From Polaromonas sp. (GTDB lineage Bacteria > Pseudomonadota > Gammaproteobacteria > Burkholderiales > Burkholderiaceae_C), in NCBI GenBank assembly GCA_028292345.1, contig JAQGMN010000027.1, positions 1-6,721 on the forward strand: a stretch of DNA of 6,721 bases, read 5' to 3'. The position numbers were made by a program, and so were the translations under genes. A model generated the notes under the pieces. It saw nothing but the letters and a program-made list of their open reading frames with translations. It did not search any database and had not been told where the DNA came from. Of the stretch, positions 6,009 to 6,721 are shown one piece after another (the first letter of the stretch is position 1; each line of letters begins with the position of its first letter).

Positions 6009-6362
6009 TCACTGCCTGTCCAGCAGCGGCTCGAAGCCGCCAAAGAACATCCGCTTGCCGTCAAACGGCATGTCCTTGAACTGCTGCATGCGCGGGTCCG
6101 TCATGACCTTGGCATTGCCTTCGTCGCGCGCGGCCTTCGAAGGCCATTCGATCCACGAGAACACGACGTTCTCGTCGCCCTCGGCTTTCACGGCCAGCTT
6201 GAAGCCGGTGACCTTGCCGTCGGGCAGATCGTCGCCCCAGCATTCCACGACGCGCGTCGCGCCGAACTCCATGAAAAGCTCCGCGCCCTTGGCAGCCATC
6301 GCGCAATAGGCTTCCTTCTTTCCCGCAGGCACGGGAACCACAAATCCGTCGATATAAGACAT
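6009..6362 (-). CDS. YbaA-like protein, DUF1428
   Basis: The 117-residue cytosolic protein closely resembles E. coli YbaA (117 residues). Shared segments include MSYIDGFVVPVPAGKKEAY (1-19), FGATRVVECWGDDLPDGKVT (33-52), LAVKAEGDENVVFSWIEWPSK (56-76) and DPRMQQF...MPFDGKRMFFGGFE (89-111). The family adopts a small alpha+beta barrel of the dimeric type, and its biochemical role is unknown. GGAG lies 8 bases upstream of the ATG at 6362. The frame is open further upstream to 6551, but that part would overlap the divergent polymerase gene and lacks family resemblance. It is the probable first gene of a two-gene unit with the VOC gene. Confidence 0.93.
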   Translation of the reverse strand: MSYIDGFVVPVPAGKKEAYCAMAAKGAELFMEFGATRVVECWGDDLPDGKVTGFKLAVKAEGDENVVFSWIEWPSKAARDEGNAKVMTDPRMQQFKDMPFDGKRMFFGGFEPLLDRQ

Positions 6363-6495
6363 GACTTCTTCTCCATTAAAAGCTGGGTTCGGGTTGGTCC
6401 CGGCACCGCAACAATCTTTCAGGACAGTCGCATGCCGTGACGCCGCAACAGTCTGCCATGAAAGGCAAAGCTCGAACAGCGGCACAATCCCGAGT
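6363..6495. other. Divergent intergenic region, YbaA-like gene / DNA polymerase gene
   Basis: These 133 bp must hold the promoters for both directions. I could not place a convincing -35/-10 pair on either strand. An 8 bp direct repeat, CCGCAACA, occurs at 6406-6413 and 6443-6450. No LexA-type box of the form CTGT-N8-ACAG is visible, so SOS control of the polymerase is not supported by what can be seen. Confidence 0.4.
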
Positions 6496-6721
6496 GTGAA
6501 CCCCGAGCCAGCCCCATCCGCCCTGCCCCGGCGCATTGCCCACCTCGACATGGATGCTTTTTTTGCATCGGTCGAGCTGCTGCGCTATCCGCAGCTCAAG
6601 GGCCTGCCGGTGGTGATCGGCGGCGGGCGGCGCAGCGTCGATGAGGCGCTGATGGCCAGCCACGGCGAACGGGCGCTGCGCTTCATCCCGGTGGCCGAAT
6701 TCCCGCTGCTGAAGGACTACG
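6496..6721 (+). CDS. Y-family DNA polymerase (DinB / Pol IV type), N-terminal fragment
   Basis: The first 75 codons of a translesion polymerase are visible. RRIAHLDMDAFFASVELLRYPQLKGLPVVIGG (12-43) is the characteristic Y-family opening. Asp18 and Asp20 correspond to the HVDMD motif of E. coli Pol IV, whose first Asp binds catalytic metal. Phe23 corresponds to the steric gate (E. coli Phe13). The remaining acidic residues, thumb, little finger and beta-clamp motif lie beyond the window. The start is uncertain: GTG at 6496 gives MNPEPAPSALPRRIAHLDMD, a plausible leader, but its ribosome binding site is weak (CGAG only), and the frame stays open further upstream. The ATG at 6550 is too late, because it lies inside the catalytic motif. 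Residues 44-69 carry a variable insert before the LLKDY segment. It may be a Burkholderiales DinB variant rather than a strict Pol IV orthologue. Confidence 0.88.
   Translation, partial: MNPEPAPSALPRRIAHLDMDAFFASVELLRYPQLKGLPVVIGGGRRSVDEALMASHGERALRFIPVAEFPLLKDY

Noticed and set aside
6363..6495. LexA box upstream of the Y-family polymerase
   Set aside because: ACAGTC and similar fragments occur, but no symmetric CTGT-N8-ACAG site is present.
1..6721. A defence, mobile or otherwise novel multi-gene system
   Set aside because: Every long coding region belongs to a common family, codon use looks uniform, and there are no recombinase, transposase, toxin or nuclease genes and no repeat array.

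Overview
The window looks like ordinary chromosome from a GC-rich beta-proteobacterium, most likely Comamonadaceae (Polaromonas, Rhodoferax or a relative). The reasons are the high GC content, the Bug-family (TctC-like) binding protein, Burkholderiales-type protein sequences, and an intergenic element resembling a dispersed repeat I recall from Comamonadaceae genomes. The genus is inference. I saw no mobile element, CRISPR array, rRNA or tRNA.

Layout, left to right. (1) The N-terminal half of a methyl-accepting chemotaxis protein (minus strand, cut by the left edge) has a good flagellar sigma-28-type promoter. (2) A divergent intergenic region of about 226 bp holds that promoter and an AT-rich inverted repeat. 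It precedes a plus-strand FMN-dependent alpha-hydroxy-acid dehydrogenase of the LldD/glycolate oxidase family. (3) Three minus-strand genes follow: a Bug-family periplasmic binding protein with a twin-arginine-like signal, a membrane-anchored dihaem cytochrome c, and a cofactor-free haloperoxidase-type alpha/beta hydrolase. They are read in that order, with gaps of 169 and 116 bp. The hydrolase converges on the dehydrogenase with 38 bp between them. (4) A 243 bp gap carries the putative dispersed repeat. (5) A tight minus-strand pair follows, a YbaA-like (DUF1428) protein and a PhnB-like VOC protein. (6) Divergent from that pair, the first 75 codons of a Y-family DNA polymerase (DinB/Pol IV type) run off the right edge.

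Functionally this is a mixed housekeeping and accessory neighbourhood: chemotaxis, 2-hydroxy-acid oxidation, periplasmic electron transfer, solute capture, small VOC/DUF proteins and translesion synthesis. The only plausible functional link is electron flow from the hydroxy-acid dehydrogenase to the respiratory chain, with the nearby dihaem cytochrome as a speculative partner. I do not see a previously undescribed multi-gene system. The best second-look items are regulatory: the sigma-28 promoter, the AT-rich palindrome upstream of the dehydrogenase, hairpins between the minus-strand genes, and the dispersed repeat.
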